Made by a program: the position numbers and the translations under genes | Assembly: GCA_030668025.1 (NCBI GenBank) | Contig: DAOUUT010000005.1 | Coordinates: forward strand, 1 to 39,052 | Length of the DNA: 39,052 nt | Reading direction: 5' to 3' | DNA from: Promethearchaeota archaeon | GTDB taxonomy: Archaea > Asgardarchaeota > Lokiarchaeia > Sigynarchaeales > SOKP01 | Shown here: in pieces, positions 15,649 to 24,577 of the stretch | How the letters are laid out: each line of letters opens with the position of its first letter | Position numbering within the stretch: position 1 is the first letter of the stretch | The notes under the pieces: generated by a model | The model's database searches: none | The model's input: the letters and a program-made list of their open reading frames with translations, nothing else | Told to the model about the DNA's origin: nothing

Positions 15649-18366
15649 ATGGCAGATACGACAAGAGAGTTTTATTTAGGAATCGACTTAGGCACCACTA
15701 ACTCCTCTATAGCATGGGGGAGTGTTGGAAAAAACGGAATCTTTAAACCAAGGATGGTAGACATGCATTTACTAATGGCAGACGGTTCTTGGGAAGCGAA
15801 ACAACTCTTACCTTCGTTTTTTTATTTACCGAAAGACCAAAACGATCATGAAGTTGGGTATAAAGCCAAACAAATGTTAAAGACACAACCAGGAAGAGTA
15901 ATTCGTTCAATCAAGACCAAAATGGGACAGGATTGGAAAAAAACTATAGACGAAAAAGATTTTACTCCTGAGGATATTTCTTCTTATATCTTGAAACAAT
16001 TGCTTTTTGGAATAAAAAGAACTTTTCGAACGACTATAAACGATATTGTTGTTACGGTTCCAGCATCTTTTGATAGTGAAATGAGAAGCGCTACGCTAGA
16101 AGCCGCGAGAAAAGCGGGAATAAAGGTTAAGAACGACAATGGATCTCCAAGAAACATTCTATTGGACGAGCCGAGGGCGTGTCTCTATGATTTTGTTAAT
16201 CGGCAAAAACAAGGAGAAATCCCCGACCACATAATAGATTTTTCAACAAAGAAACGCATTTTAGTATATGATTTGGGAGGAGGGACGTTAGATGTATCTT
16301 TACACGATGTAAATCTTAAGTCTCCGGAACATCCCTTAGTAAATATTGAAGATATCGCCATATCAAGGTATACGGACATCGGAGGAGATGATTTTGACGA
16401 AAAACTTACAGATTATTTGTTTCAGAAATATTGTAAGGAAAACGAGTTAAAACTACAAGACTACTCCGATATTGAAATTGAATACGCTAAGATGTCTCTT
16501 TTTTATTATGCGGAGTCTTTTAAGCGAATGATTACTAACGACGCTTTACGAAGAGAAGAGATGTTTGAAGATTACGAGCCAGAAGATGTGCGTCAATCAA
16601 TAATGGCGGGCTATTTGTTAGAACAACATCCCTTAAGCATTGAATTATCTCTAAAAGAATACGAGGAAATCATGGAAGATTTTTTAGCAAAAGACATTAA
16701 ATATCCCACTACATCGAATGTCGGAGAAAGAATTAGCGAAAGAAACTTGATTTCCCCTATATTAGATGTTTTAAATAAAGCGTTTAAAAAATTAAACGAA
16801 ATTGTGAAACCTGATTTGATATTACTATCAGGAGGGATGACGAAATTGCCTATGGTTCGTAAACGATTGACCGCTTTTTTTGGTATGGAACCTCAAACCA
16901 TTCCCGATCCAGATAAAGCAGTCTCTAGAGGGGCAGCGATTTACCATTACTACTTACACCAAGGTTACCGACCTACTGCAATATTAGCCGAATCAATTAT
17001 TCTTGAGATGAAAGGTCACAAAATGAAAGAACTTGTCCCCTCAGGCGTTCCTTTACCTTACGAAAAAGAGTTTATCTTTAGTATTGGAGGCAAGAAATAC
17101 ATAGATATTCCATTATATCGAACAAATTCATCGCACCCACTTGCGCAGCCCAGATTTAGTCTTTCTAAACTCTACCACTCTAAAACAAAAATAAAAGCAA
17201 AAATAAATGTCAATTTACTTAAAGTAATGGAATTCAAAGCGTGGGTAAAAGATTTTCCTTCAGACAAAATTACTATTACAATTGACTTCAACAAAGACAC
17301 AAAGCAAAAAAAGACTGGCGTCGAAGTAAAGCAGAGTATCGAACCTTCCGTCGAAGAAAAAATTGAAAAATCACGACAGTTCATAAAAGAAAAAGAAAGC
17401 GTTTCTCGTGTAGTGCAATATAATGATCTCGTAGAGTTTTTCGATTCGATTCCTTATACTAATAAACCTAATTATGCTAAACTTACAGAGGTAGAAATCG
17501 TTAACTCAAGGAATATTGATCGAGTTGTCAGAGGGCTGCTTAAAATACAGAGAAAAACTCACCATAAAATAAGGGAAAAAATTATATTGCTACTTGGAGA
17601 TATTGTTTCAGAACCTCGAGTCCACGAAAATTATCCTAACATTATCTATAGCGTTACCCAAAACATGGTACGTTATGTGAATATGATACAAAATTTGGAT
17701 AATCCAAACTCCAAAGAAATTAATATTTCAGTAAGATACGCGATTGAAACAATAGGAAAAACAAAGACCGTAGACTTACAAAGAAATGTTATAACTTCCT
17801 TAATTTCTTGGGTAAAAGAACCAATCTTTCATAAAATAAGAAGTGCGATACTCACTAGCTTGGGAAAAATGCCACCTGATAACGAAATATTGGCTTTTCT
17901 GGTAGAATTTATATCAAAACCACAGAAAAAGAACACTCTTATTCCTTCTTTATGGGCGTTAGGGAAACAAGGATCGAGAGATTTAACAAATCCTATCATT
18001 ATAGCCTATATGGGGAATGTGCACGAAACTATCTTACAAAAAATGGATTTTACAGTAGATTTCGAGATCATCCAATACATTTCCTACACACTACTTGAAA
18101 TATGCAAAATAAATCCAAATCATCCAGAAAATTGCGTTAGCAAAAACGCTCGAGCCGGAGTAATACAAAGAATGGAGAGTAAACTTATCAATCTCGAAAA
18201 ACCCTTTAAAAAACAAAAGTTCAGCCACTTAGACCAGAAATTAAAAGACTGGGGTCGGTTTTTATCAACTCAGAGGTGGATTAATCTAACAATTCAAGCG
18301 TTAAAAGGATTAGAGTTTTCAGACGAAGACATCGAACTCTTAGACGAATTTAGGAGAAATAAATAA
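15649..18366 (+). CDS. Divergent Hsp70 (DnaK-like) with C-terminal helical repeats
   Basis: 905 residues. The actin-like ATPase is complete in outline: phosphate-1 loop GIDLGTTNSS (11-20), VVTVPASF, the connecting LLDEPRA stretch, phosphate-2 loop YDLGGGTLDVS (D208), and the adenosine motif LLSGGMTKLP. The substrate-binding beta domain at about 445-560 is short and divergent. The lid is replaced by about 330 residues of helix pairs (for example HKIREKIILLLGDIV and HKIRSAILTSLGKM) that look like HEAT repeats, a protein-binding scaffold. The ATG at 15649 is preferred over the one at 15631 because GGAGG lies 11 nt upstream. It ends the operon after its likely exchange factor. No J-domain gene is near. 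Canonical DnaK is about 610-640 residues. Confidence 0.9.
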   Translation: MADTTREFYLGIDLGTTNSSIAWGSVGKNGIFKPRMVDMHLLMADGSWEAKQLLPSFFYLPKDQNDHEVGYKAKQMLKTQPGRVIRSIKTKMGQDWKKTIDEKDFTPEDISSYILKQLLFGIKRTFRTTINDIVVTVPASFDSEMRSATLEAARKAGIKVKNDNGSPRNILLDEPRACLYDFVNRQKQGEIPDHIIDFSTKKRILVYDLGGGTLDVSLHDVNLKSPEHPLVNIEDIAISRYTDIGGDDFDEKLTDYLFQKYCKENELKLQDYSDIEIEYAKMSLFYYAESFKRMITNDALRREEMFEDYEPEDVRQSIMAGYLLEQHPLSIELSLKEYEEIMEDFLAKDIKYPTTSNVGERISERNLISPILDVLNKAFKKLNEIVKPDLILLSGGMTKLPMVRKRLTAFFGMEPQTIPDPDKAVSRGAAIYHYYLHQGYRPTAILAESIILEMKGHKMKELVPSGVPLPYEKEFIFSIGGKKYIDIPLYRTNSSHPLAQPRFSLSKLYHSKTKIKAKINVNLLKVMEFKAWVKDFPSDKITITIDFNKDTKQKKTGVEVKQSIEPSVEEKIEKSRQFIKEKESVSRVVQYNDLVEFFDSIPYTNKPNYAKLTEVEIVNSRNIDRVVRGLLKIQRKTHHKIREKIILLLGDIVSEPRVHENYPNIIYSVTQNMVRYVNMIQNLDNPNSKEINISVRYAIETIGKTKTVDLQRNVITSLISWVKEPIFHKIRSAILTSLGKMPPDNEILAFLVEFISKPQKKNTLIPSLWALGKQGSRDLTNPIIIAYMGNVHETILQKMDFTVDFEIIQYISYTLLEICKINPNHPENCVSKNARAGVIQRMESKLINLEKPFKKQKFSHLDQKLKDWGRFLSTQRWINLTIQALKGLEFSDEDIELLDEFRRNK

Positions 18367-18544
18367 CACTATGATAGTAAAATTCTTATCTTCACTTCTT
18401 ATATTTTTTGTCTTCCATTCAATCTCAAAAGATTTATTATTATCATTTGCTTTGTCTTAATTTTTAGTATTAGGAAATTAGTTTTTTGGTAAAAATTAGA
18501 AAGATTTTTGATTTTTATTAAAATATAATCAATATACCAATTAC

Positions 18545-19345
18545 TTATAACCAACTATCTAAGGTCGAGTTTTTCGCGGGTTTTTTAAGCCCTCGCTTTG
18601 GCTTGAGTAGCTTCCACTTTACTAAGCGGTTCTCAGGCAAAGATGGATGCTGGATCAAACTATATTTGGTGTAGCGTTTTTTATCTTCGATTAAAACCAG
18701 CACTTGGCCAAAATGATAAAGAACGTTCCCGCCGAGCGGCTTGAAGTCCGAATACTCGTTTTTTGGTGCCGTAATAACTATCAACGGGTTTAATTTTTCT
18801 AAAACTCTTTTAATCCCGCCAATCGCTCTCAGTAAATCTTCGAAAGTTCGCTGGTCGTAATTGGGCCACAAGCTCGTCATTCCCGAAATAAATACCGCGC
18901 CTACTTGCTCGAGCTCGGCTACTTTGTTTTCCAACAATTCTACCATTTGCTCGTAGGTAAAAGCTCTCGAGATCAGTACGCTCTCCAAAGTTTTCGTTGG
19001 AGACAGGCCTAAATTAATCGCGAGCTTGCTAACGGTATAAGGATTGAACCTGTTGTTTCCGTCTACGATCGCTACTTTTTGTTTATAGCCCCCATACCGA
19101 CTTGCTCTATCACCGTTAGATGGATCAACAACCTGGCTCTTGAAAAATTGAACTGCCGTTTCAAGTAAAATTCTAGAGGTTATTTTGCGATCCCCGCACA
19201 ATAAATACACGAGGTCTTTGCGGAACCCCCCGTTGAGCAGCTCGTCTAACGTAGAATCTTGGCTCGATGTTACGGGTAGCTTCTCATTCTTTTTATGCTC
19301 TTCGAACCCTGAGTTGTACGACTTTGCGGAATTTTTAGACGCCAC
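18545..19345 (-). CDS. RecA/RadA-superfamily paralogue with degenerate Walker A
   Basis: 266 residues in a RadA/RadB-like layout. TLDELLNGGF precedes the strand LVYLLCGDRKITSR at 46-58, where RadA has GxxGxGKT; the Lys-Thr pair is missing. The following region (RFNPYTVSKLAINLGLSPTK, then ISRAFTYEQMVELLE) parallels the RadA stretch after Walker A. VGAVFISGMTSLWP replaces Walker B. ATP hydrolysis is therefore doubtful, as in some Rad51 paralogues that act as mediators. The last eight residues, NSTLDSWL, fit the C-terminal half of a PCNA-interacting (PIP) motif, so docking on the sliding clamp is possible. The GTG start at 19345 lies about 22 bp from a TTTTATAA box on the minus strand, consistent with a leaderless mRNA. 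Confidence 0.82.
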   Translation of the reverse strand: MASKNSAKSYNSGFEEHKKNEKLPVTSSQDSTLDELLNGGFRKDLVYLLCGDRKITSRILLETAVQFFKSQVVDPSNGDRASRYGGYKQKVAIVDGNNRFNPYTVSKLAINLGLSPTKTLESVLISRAFTYEQMVELLENKVAELEQVGAVFISGMTSLWPNYDQRTFEDLLRAIGGIKRVLEKLNPLIVITAPKNEYSDFKPLGGNVLYHFGQVLVLIEDKKRYTKYSLIQHPSLPENRLVKWKLLKPKRGLKKPAKNSTLDSWL

Positions 19346-19362
19346 AAATTGAAGAATTTTTA

Positions 19363-19372
19363 AAGTTATAAA
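19363..19372 (-). promoter_or_regulatory. TATA box for the RadA-like gene
   Basis: Minus-strand CTTTTATAAC lies about 22 bp upstream of the GTG at 19345, the usual archaeal distance for a leaderless transcript. It sits in the 182-bp region shared with the divergent SUFU gene. Confidence 0.5.
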
Positions 19373-19527
19373 AGAATCGACTGTCTAACAATTTTCGATT
19401 ACGCCTAAACAATTAAATACCATTTTTTTCTATTTCACAATTTTTTATTTAAATGTATAAAATAGCTAGATTTAAATTATCTCATATACAATAAAATTAC
19501 ATAAAAAAAATCTTACCAAAAGATAAA

Positions 19528-21102
19528 ATGACGCTAAACAACAGCCAAAATTTAAAAGACCAAATTATAAACTTAGAGAGAAGGTTCGACGCGCTTAGAG
19601 TCTATGGAGACGAGAGAGATTTCGAGGTTTTCGAAGTAAAAGAAAGCAAAAGCGAAAAAAATTGCGAAGTACCTATTAGGGCTGACTTTCTTTACCCCGA
19701 ATTGAAAGACGACCATCAAAACAAGAAGTTATTAAGCGTTGAATGCGTTGAAAACGCTCTTATCGAGTTCGTAAAGTATAAATATAGAAATTGGTCGAAA
19801 ACAGTTTCTTACAACAGAATTGAAGACAAACATACCGAAGACTTTGACTTAAGTAATTCTTGCGCTATAAAGTTAAGTTCGTACGTTGAAATTATTAACG
19901 CGCGAAGAACTGATCCCGAAAAAGCTAAAGCTATCTCGAAGAGATTAATAGACAACATAGAATTGATAAACCAATACAAATACGGAAAGATTACTAAACG
20001 CGAATTTGAAGGCGAAATGCGGAGAAGAACGGCAGATCTAAAAGAAGAACAATCGAGACCACGGTCTATGGAGCGTCTTAAAAAAGACAACGAGGATCTA
20101 ATTCAACACATAGAAAAATACGTCGGGAAAATAGAGAAATCGATACACGACCAAGCGTTTAGCTTAGCCCCTCTCAGCATTCACGTTATTCCCGAAACTC
20201 GCGACCGTAAGGGTGGCGCGTTAGCGACGACTGGGTTGAGCGTTTTACCTATGCGCCCTCCAGATTCTATGAGCGCTTTAAAGTACTCCGAATTGTTAAT
20301 TAGGTTTCCTAAAGATTGGCCCTTACCGATTAAAGAGTTAAAAAAAGACGATTTCTTTTGGCCTATAGAGACGTTATTGAATTTAATGCGGTACGTTCAC
20401 GAAAATCAGCAATGGTTTTTTGATATGCACACATTTGGAAATGGAGATCCCCCGCACCCATACGCTCCTAACACTAATTTTTGCGGGCTCCTCTTTACTT
20501 TGCCTGTTCTGTCGCTTCCGCCCGAATTCTGCGAGTTAAAAATCGACGATTCGAAAACTGTGATTTTTTTACAACTCTTACCTCTTTACAAAGAAGAAAT
20601 GGATTTTGCTATAACCGACACTTCGGAAGCGTTGCTAAAGAAATTCGAGGAGCAAGGCTCTCCCGATTACGTAGACGTAAACAGGGAAAGCGTAGTTGGT
20701 TCGGCGGAAGTTATCCCTGGAGAATCTAAGACCGCCGGTAGGTGGTGTCCTAACTGCAAAAACACGATTAGAAACTTTGAACCGGAGGGAGTTAGGTGCC
20801 CAACATGTAAGCGCGTTATAGTAAAAGATCAAAACGGAGAGCTAATGGCGTTCGATATTCCCGAAGAAAAAGGGTCAGTGTCGAAGAAGACTGAGAAAAA
20901 AGCAGAAAAACTGTTTTTTGAAGCGTTAGGTTATTTAGATAGACATATTCCCGAAAAAGCTTTAGAGCTCCTTACTAAAGCGTTTAAACTAAACCCTTAC
21001 GATAGGCGTATCTGGAGCGTGAAAAGCACATTGTTATTTGAGTTAGGGAGGCGCAAAGAAGCCTACGAGTGCGGAAAAGAAGGTTTAAAATACTTACAAT
21101 AA
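19528..21102 (+). CDS. SUFU-domain protein with zinc ribbon and TPR tail
   Basis: 524 residues in three parts after a charged helical N-terminus (1-200). Residues about 245-390 match the suppressor-of-fused (SUFU) family: LLIRFPKDWPLPIKEL, FFWPIETL, GNGDPPHPYAPNT, FCGLLFTLP and LLPLYKEEMDFAI. A zinc ribbon follows (C407, C410, C424, C427; WCPNCK and RCPTCK). Residues about 455-524 form one or two TPR-like helix pairs (EKALELLTKAFKLNPYDRRI). In bacteria SUFU domains are often immunity or toxin-associated proteins; in animals SUFU sequesters a transcription factor. A binding or adaptor role is likely, but the partner is unknown. It is divergently transcribed from the RadA-like gene. Confidence 0.85.
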   Translation: MTLNNSQNLKDQIINLERRFDALRVYGDERDFEVFEVKESKSEKNCEVPIRADFLYPELKDDHQNKKLLSVECVENALIEFVKYKYRNWSKTVSYNRIEDKHTEDFDLSNSCAIKLSSYVEIINARRTDPEKAKAISKRLIDNIELINQYKYGKITKREFEGEMRRRTADLKEEQSRPRSMERLKKDNEDLIQHIEKYVGKIEKSIHDQAFSLAPLSIHVIPETRDRKGGALATTGLSVLPMRPPDSMSALKYSELLIRFPKDWPLPIKELKKDDFFWPIETLLNLMRYVHENQQWFFDMHTFGNGDPPHPYAPNTNFCGLLFTLPVLSLPPEFCELKIDDSKTVIFLQLLPLYKEEMDFAITDTSEALLKKFEEQGSPDYVDVNRESVVGSAEVIPGESKTAGRWCPNCKNTIRNFEPEGVRCPTCKRVIVKDQNGELMAFDIPEEKGSVSKKTEKKAEKLFFEALGYLDRHIPEKALELLTKAFKLNPYDRRIWSVKSTLLFELGRRKEAYECGKEGLKYLQ

Positions 21103-21292
21103 TCGTTAATTATTTTTTTTTAACTTAAATTTTTCTTTATTTTTTTTTTGTCAGATTAATTATTACTTTTTCAAGGCTGCATAGAGCGTTTAATAGAAGA
21201 TTTTCCAGAGTAGGTTATTTTATAATTTTTAAACTTAATAGAAACCTTTCTTTTCTTTATACTTATATTTACATTTTAAATATGAAACTTTC

Positions 21293-22714
21293 TTAAATCT
21301 GAAATATCTTTGAATTCAACAGAAAATACAAATCTTTAAAATCTTTCATGATTTCGGGACTTTTGTTATTTTTAACTCGATCGGCTTTAAGTTGAATTAT
21401 CCTTCTAATTGCTTTGTTGATATACTTCATGAGATGTTCGTGAACTGCTCGACCTAATACATCCTCTTTTACGTTATTATCCAAACCCAGTTGTTCGGGA
21501 ATCTTCTTTTTTCGAAGTTTGCTTGGCCAATTCCCTCCATGAATAATTTCACTTCTAATACGATATAACTTCTTAGTCAACCGAAATATCGTTTCAAATT
21601 CTTCCTTGGATTCAGAGATGAAGAGGGCCAAGTTTAAAGAAAGTCGAAAAGTAACTTCCGCTTTAGATCCTCGGGTGAATATGATTTCTAATATGATAAA
21701 ATCGTAGAGAATCGATTCAGAAACGAGGTCCTTCTTGTACAATTCGTTATAATTAAATAGCACGAGCTCTAATTCTTTATCTTTAAAAAGATCAAGCTTT
21801 GCTATTTTTTCGAATAAATCTTTCAGTTGATTAAGATCATTTAATTCTAGTTTATTATATTTAAAATGAATATCTGAAGTTTTGAACTTCTTAAAATTCT
21901 CTTCTATCCACCAGGGAGTAAATGTTTCTAAACCTTTTCTTTTCACTTGATATCCATTGAGATAAAAGCTCAGCATAAAATAACGAATTCTATTTATTAT
22001 TTCTTGGTACTCTCCTATATTCATATCCATTGAATGTTCTGCTTCACAAAAGTCACCGTTAAAATTATGATCGAACGATTGTAATGTTGTTAATTTCAAT
22101 AGAATAGAATCAAAGGTATGCCAATTACGGCTTACTTGAGATTTTGAGATTCCAGTCATTGATCTATAATGTAATAGTCTAATTAATTCTAAATCCTCAG
22201 CTATTCGAAATATCTTTCTATCACCCTCGAAAACCGTATCTGACAAAACCATGTATAAAGTTATTGGCATTTTCTTAGATGCAAAAGCACTTTTCCATTC
22301 AGATAAAGCTTGTTCAAATGATTTATCAATCGTATTTCTGGTGAAAATCCTCTGAATAAATAAGTAATAGAATAAAAGAAGGTAAAGTCTTCCTTCTGAA
22401 TAATACGCTCCATTTTCAAACCATTTTATTGTCCTTCTTGTTGAAAAATCCATGTTTTCAAGAAATATTTCTCTAAATAGTAATAATCGGCCATCAGGTA
22501 TAACTCGCCCCGTTGGATCGGATCCCCGAATATTAAAACAAGATTGGTTTACTAAATCTTCAAATATACCGAACTCGATAAAGTAAACGTATCCTTTGAA
22601 CTTTATGTTTTTAATAAAATCGTATAATGGATGATCCTCTATATTATTGATATGGCTCAAAATCGATTCTATATCTGCTTCAAAGATTTCAATCAATCGG
22701 GATTGTACAGACAG
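21293..22714 (-). CDS. ApeA-like HEPN protein, probable CTG start
   Basis: 473 residues. The C-terminal 140 residues contain the ApeA-like HEPN pattern: SKAEVTFRLSLNLALFISES, then LTKKLYRIRSEIIHGGNWP, with the Rx4H active-site motif (RSEIIH). Such proteins act as RNases in anti-phage defence; here that is inferred. The N-terminus is mixed and unrecognised. No ATG or GTG opens the frame. A TTG at 22696 has no ribosome binding site, but a CTG at 22714 has GAGAGGTGA ending 7 nt upstream and keeps the frame (MSVQSRLIEIFEADIES). Translation from CTG is therefore proposed. The gene stands alone and is less CpG-rich than its neighbours. Confidence 0.78.
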   Translation of the reverse strand: MSVQSRLIEIFEADIESILSHINNIEDHPLYDFIKNIKFKGYVYFIEFGIFEDLVNQSCFNIRGSDPTGRVIPDGRLLLFREIFLENMDFSTRRTIKWFENGAYYSEGRLYLLLFYYLFIQRIFTRNTIDKSFEQALSEWKSAFASKKMPITLYMVLSDTVFEGDRKIFRIAEDLELIRLLHYRSMTGISKSQVSRNWHTFDSILLKLTTLQSFDHNFNGDFCEAEHSMDMNIGEYQEIINRIRYFMLSFYLNGYQVKRKGLETFTPWWIEENFKKFKTSDIHFKYNKLELNDLNQLKDLFEKIAKLDLFKDKELELVLFNYNELYKKDLVSESILYDFIILEIIFTRGSKAEVTFRLSLNLALFISESKEEFETIFRLTKKLYRIRSEIIHGGNWPSKLRKKKIPEQLGLDNNVKEDVLGRAVHEHLMKYINKAIRRIIQLKADRVKNNKSPEIMKDFKDLYFLLNSKIFQI

Positions 22715-22859
22715 TAAAAATTCACCTCTCTTATCAAGTACTCTATATCAATTTATCTTTAAATAATAGCCTATTAATCTGATAATAGCCAAGCCGCAAA
22801 AATCCAAGCTCAAGCGTTTTCTAAACGTTGATACTTATTATTGTTTTAATATAAATATT

Positions 22860-23354
22860 TTATATCCATAACCAATAAAATATCAACGCAATTAACACGA
22901 TAAGGAGGACGATAAACTCGTACCTGACATATATTTTTCCTATTGCGGGACTATATATTCTAATGCCGCGATTGCCAAAATACGCTTTCACATGCCTTTT
23001 TGTACCCGTTGCGAGAGCTCCCCTTTTTTGATGATAGGCGTGGTGGCAATTGTGGTGCAAGAAAGATATGTATTTAGGATCAAACATTTTTTTGTTGTCG
23101 TAAATATTGTGGTGCATGGCAGAAGCGTACGGGTTTAGTTCGGTTTCGCACACTGGGCAAGTAAACGCATCGTTTGAGAGAGAAAAGTATTCGATCAATA
23201 ACGCTTTCGCTTTGTTCCAAGTTTCGGTCTTCTGTAATCCCTCGTACGCGCGCTTGTAATCGAAAGAACGCTTCTTTAAATACTTCCTTGCAAACTTGTT
23301 GTACTTTCGCAGCTCTTTTAAGATCGCCTTTTGTTTAACGATATTATTTGACAG
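22860..23354 (-). CDS. HNH-type nuclease with C-terminal membrane anchor
   Basis: About 164 residues. A basic helical N-terminus (KQKAILKELRKYNKFARKYL) is followed by a zinc-bound HNH-like core: CPVC, ASAMHHNIY, then FLHHNCHHAYHQKRG. The catalytic His pair and a second CxxH-like element are present. The last 20 residues (VRYEFIVLLIVLIALIFYWL) form one membrane helix with almost nothing after it, the layout of a tail-anchored protein facing the cytosol. A TTG at 23378 would add eight odd residues. A CTG at 23354 has GAGGG about 6-7 nt upstream and yields MSNNIVKQK, so it is preferred, though less securely than the CTG starts at 22714 and 26785. Nuclease activity is inferred from the motif only. 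Confidence 0.72.
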   Translation of the reverse strand: MSNNIVKQKAILKELRKYNKFARKYLKKRSFDYKRAYEGLQKTETWNKAKALLIEYFSLSNDAFTCPVCETELNPYASAMHHNIYDNKKMFDPKYISFLHHNCHHAYHQKRGALATGTKRHVKAYFGNRGIRIYSPAIGKIYVRYEFIVLLIVLIALIFYWLWI

Positions 23355-23456
23355 CAGTATCCCTCTTTGAAAAACCAAATTTATTAGTAATTATAACAAT
23401 AGTTATTTATTTTTATCAAGTTTACTTATCTTATTATTATTTTGGTAGTTAGCGCC

Positions 23457-23780
23457 ATGGAAAATCGAAAGGCGGTCCAAGAAGTCGTTTCCTTCGCTAA
23501 AAAATGTTTTAAACAGACGAGACCGAAATCCTTGGAAATACGAAGAGTTAAAGACGAAAAGGTAACGGAATTCGGATTTCCTCCAGTTGTGCTAAAGTCG
23601 AAAGCGAGAGTTAAATACCTTGCGTGCGCAGATTATACCGAGCTGTTGAGAGTTTACTTTTTCTCTAACTCTGGTCAATCTTTAGGCGCCAAAAATTACG
23701 ACAACCCTTCCGATATAAAGATCGAAATAGCGAAAAAAAGCAATTTAATAAAAAGATTCCCTCGAAACCGACACTCTTGA
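23457..23780 (+). CDS. Hypothetical protein (107 aa)
   Basis: The ATG at 23457 is preferred over a TTG at 23442; GGTAG lies about 9 nt upstream. The product is basic with mixed strands and helices (SLEIRRVKDEKVTEFGF, then ARVKYLACADYTELLRVYFF) and ends RFPRNRHS. It has no membrane segment or known motif. It is divergent from the anchored HNH gene, separated by about 100 bp of AT-rich promoter DNA, and shares its CpG-containing codon use. Confidence 0.6.
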   Translation: MENRKAVQEVVSFAKKCFKQTRPKSLEIRRVKDEKVTEFGFPPVVLKSKARVKYLACADYTELLRVYFFSNSGQSLGAKNYDNPSDIKIEIAKKSNLIKRFPRNRHS

Positions 23781-23902
23781 ACTTTTTGATAACGTTTAGA
23801 GAATGTCCTATTAATAATTATATTTTTAAATTAACTTTTAAGTCATATATTAATAATTTAAATTCAAATAAAATAATTTAAAAAAGGTTTAAACTAAAAA
23901 TT

Positions 23903-24469
23903 ATGAAAAAAATATGGTATTATAGATTGTTTATAAGTATAGTTTTAATTGTAATTGCTGTAATTGTTACAATATATTCAGTTATTAATCCTTTTCTACT
24001 CATTATAATTCCGGTAATTGTACCATCTGTGTTTTTTATTTTAGAACTTTTAGTTATTCCAAGATTTAAGGAAATTGAAGAGAAAGATAGACAAAAAAAA
24101 TCTAAAAAACAAAAATACGAACCTATTAAAGAAATGATCGATCTTCTTGAAGATTACGATAATATAGAATATGTAATTACAGAAGATAATTTAAATGAGT
24201 TGGAAGTAACGCAAAGATTAGGAGAACTATTTCCTAATTTAGAAACGATTGGTTTTGGATATGACGACTCAAATTCGTTATACGATAATTTCTTTAAGGT
24301 CCATGTTACGAATTTTCCAGTAATACACCAATTTCTAATTAGACCTTTAAAAGCTGGAAAACCGATAGATAGACTTGGATATTTTTCCAAGAAATATCAA
24401 AGAGATTCAGATGTTAATGTTTTAAATGCTTTTATTGATCATTTAAAAAAGAAGATAAAAAATCGGTAA
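23903..24469 (+). CDS. Membrane protein with cytosolic domain (188 aa)
   Basis: ATG start following AAAAAAGGTTT. Two membrane helices occupy about residues 9-29 (LFISIVLIVIAVIVTIYSV) and 31-53 (LLIIIPVIVPSVFFILELLV). A highly charged linker (EEKDRQKKSKKQK) and a soluble domain of about 115 residues follow. The domain reads as alternating helices and strands (NIEYVITEDNLNELEVTQRL) and is unrecognised. The gene is CpG-poor, unlike its left neighbour. It converges on the winged-helix gene at 24697, with the iteron array between them. Confidence 0.7.
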   Translation: MKKIWYYRLFISIVLIVIAVIVTIYSVINPFLLIIIPVIVPSVFFILELLVIPRFKEIEEKDRQKKSKKQKYEPIKEMIDLLEDYDNIEYVITEDNLNELEVTQRLGELFPNLETIGFGYDDSNSLYDNFFKVHVTNFPVIHQFLIRPLKAGKPIDRLGYFSKKYQRDSDVNVLNAFIDHLKKKIKNR

Positions 24470-24577
24470 TGTAAAAACTTTTTTTCCACTTCTTATACAA
24501 TAAGAGATAATTCCCTCGAAAACGCTCTCCTTAGACTTTCTGAGAAACAGTTGAGATGTATACAATCGTATAAATTT

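Noticed and set aside
20481..20729. Plus-strand 82-codon frame inside the SUFU gene
   Set aside because: It overlaps the conserved SUFU domain in another register and encodes an Arg/Cys-rich sequence without family features.
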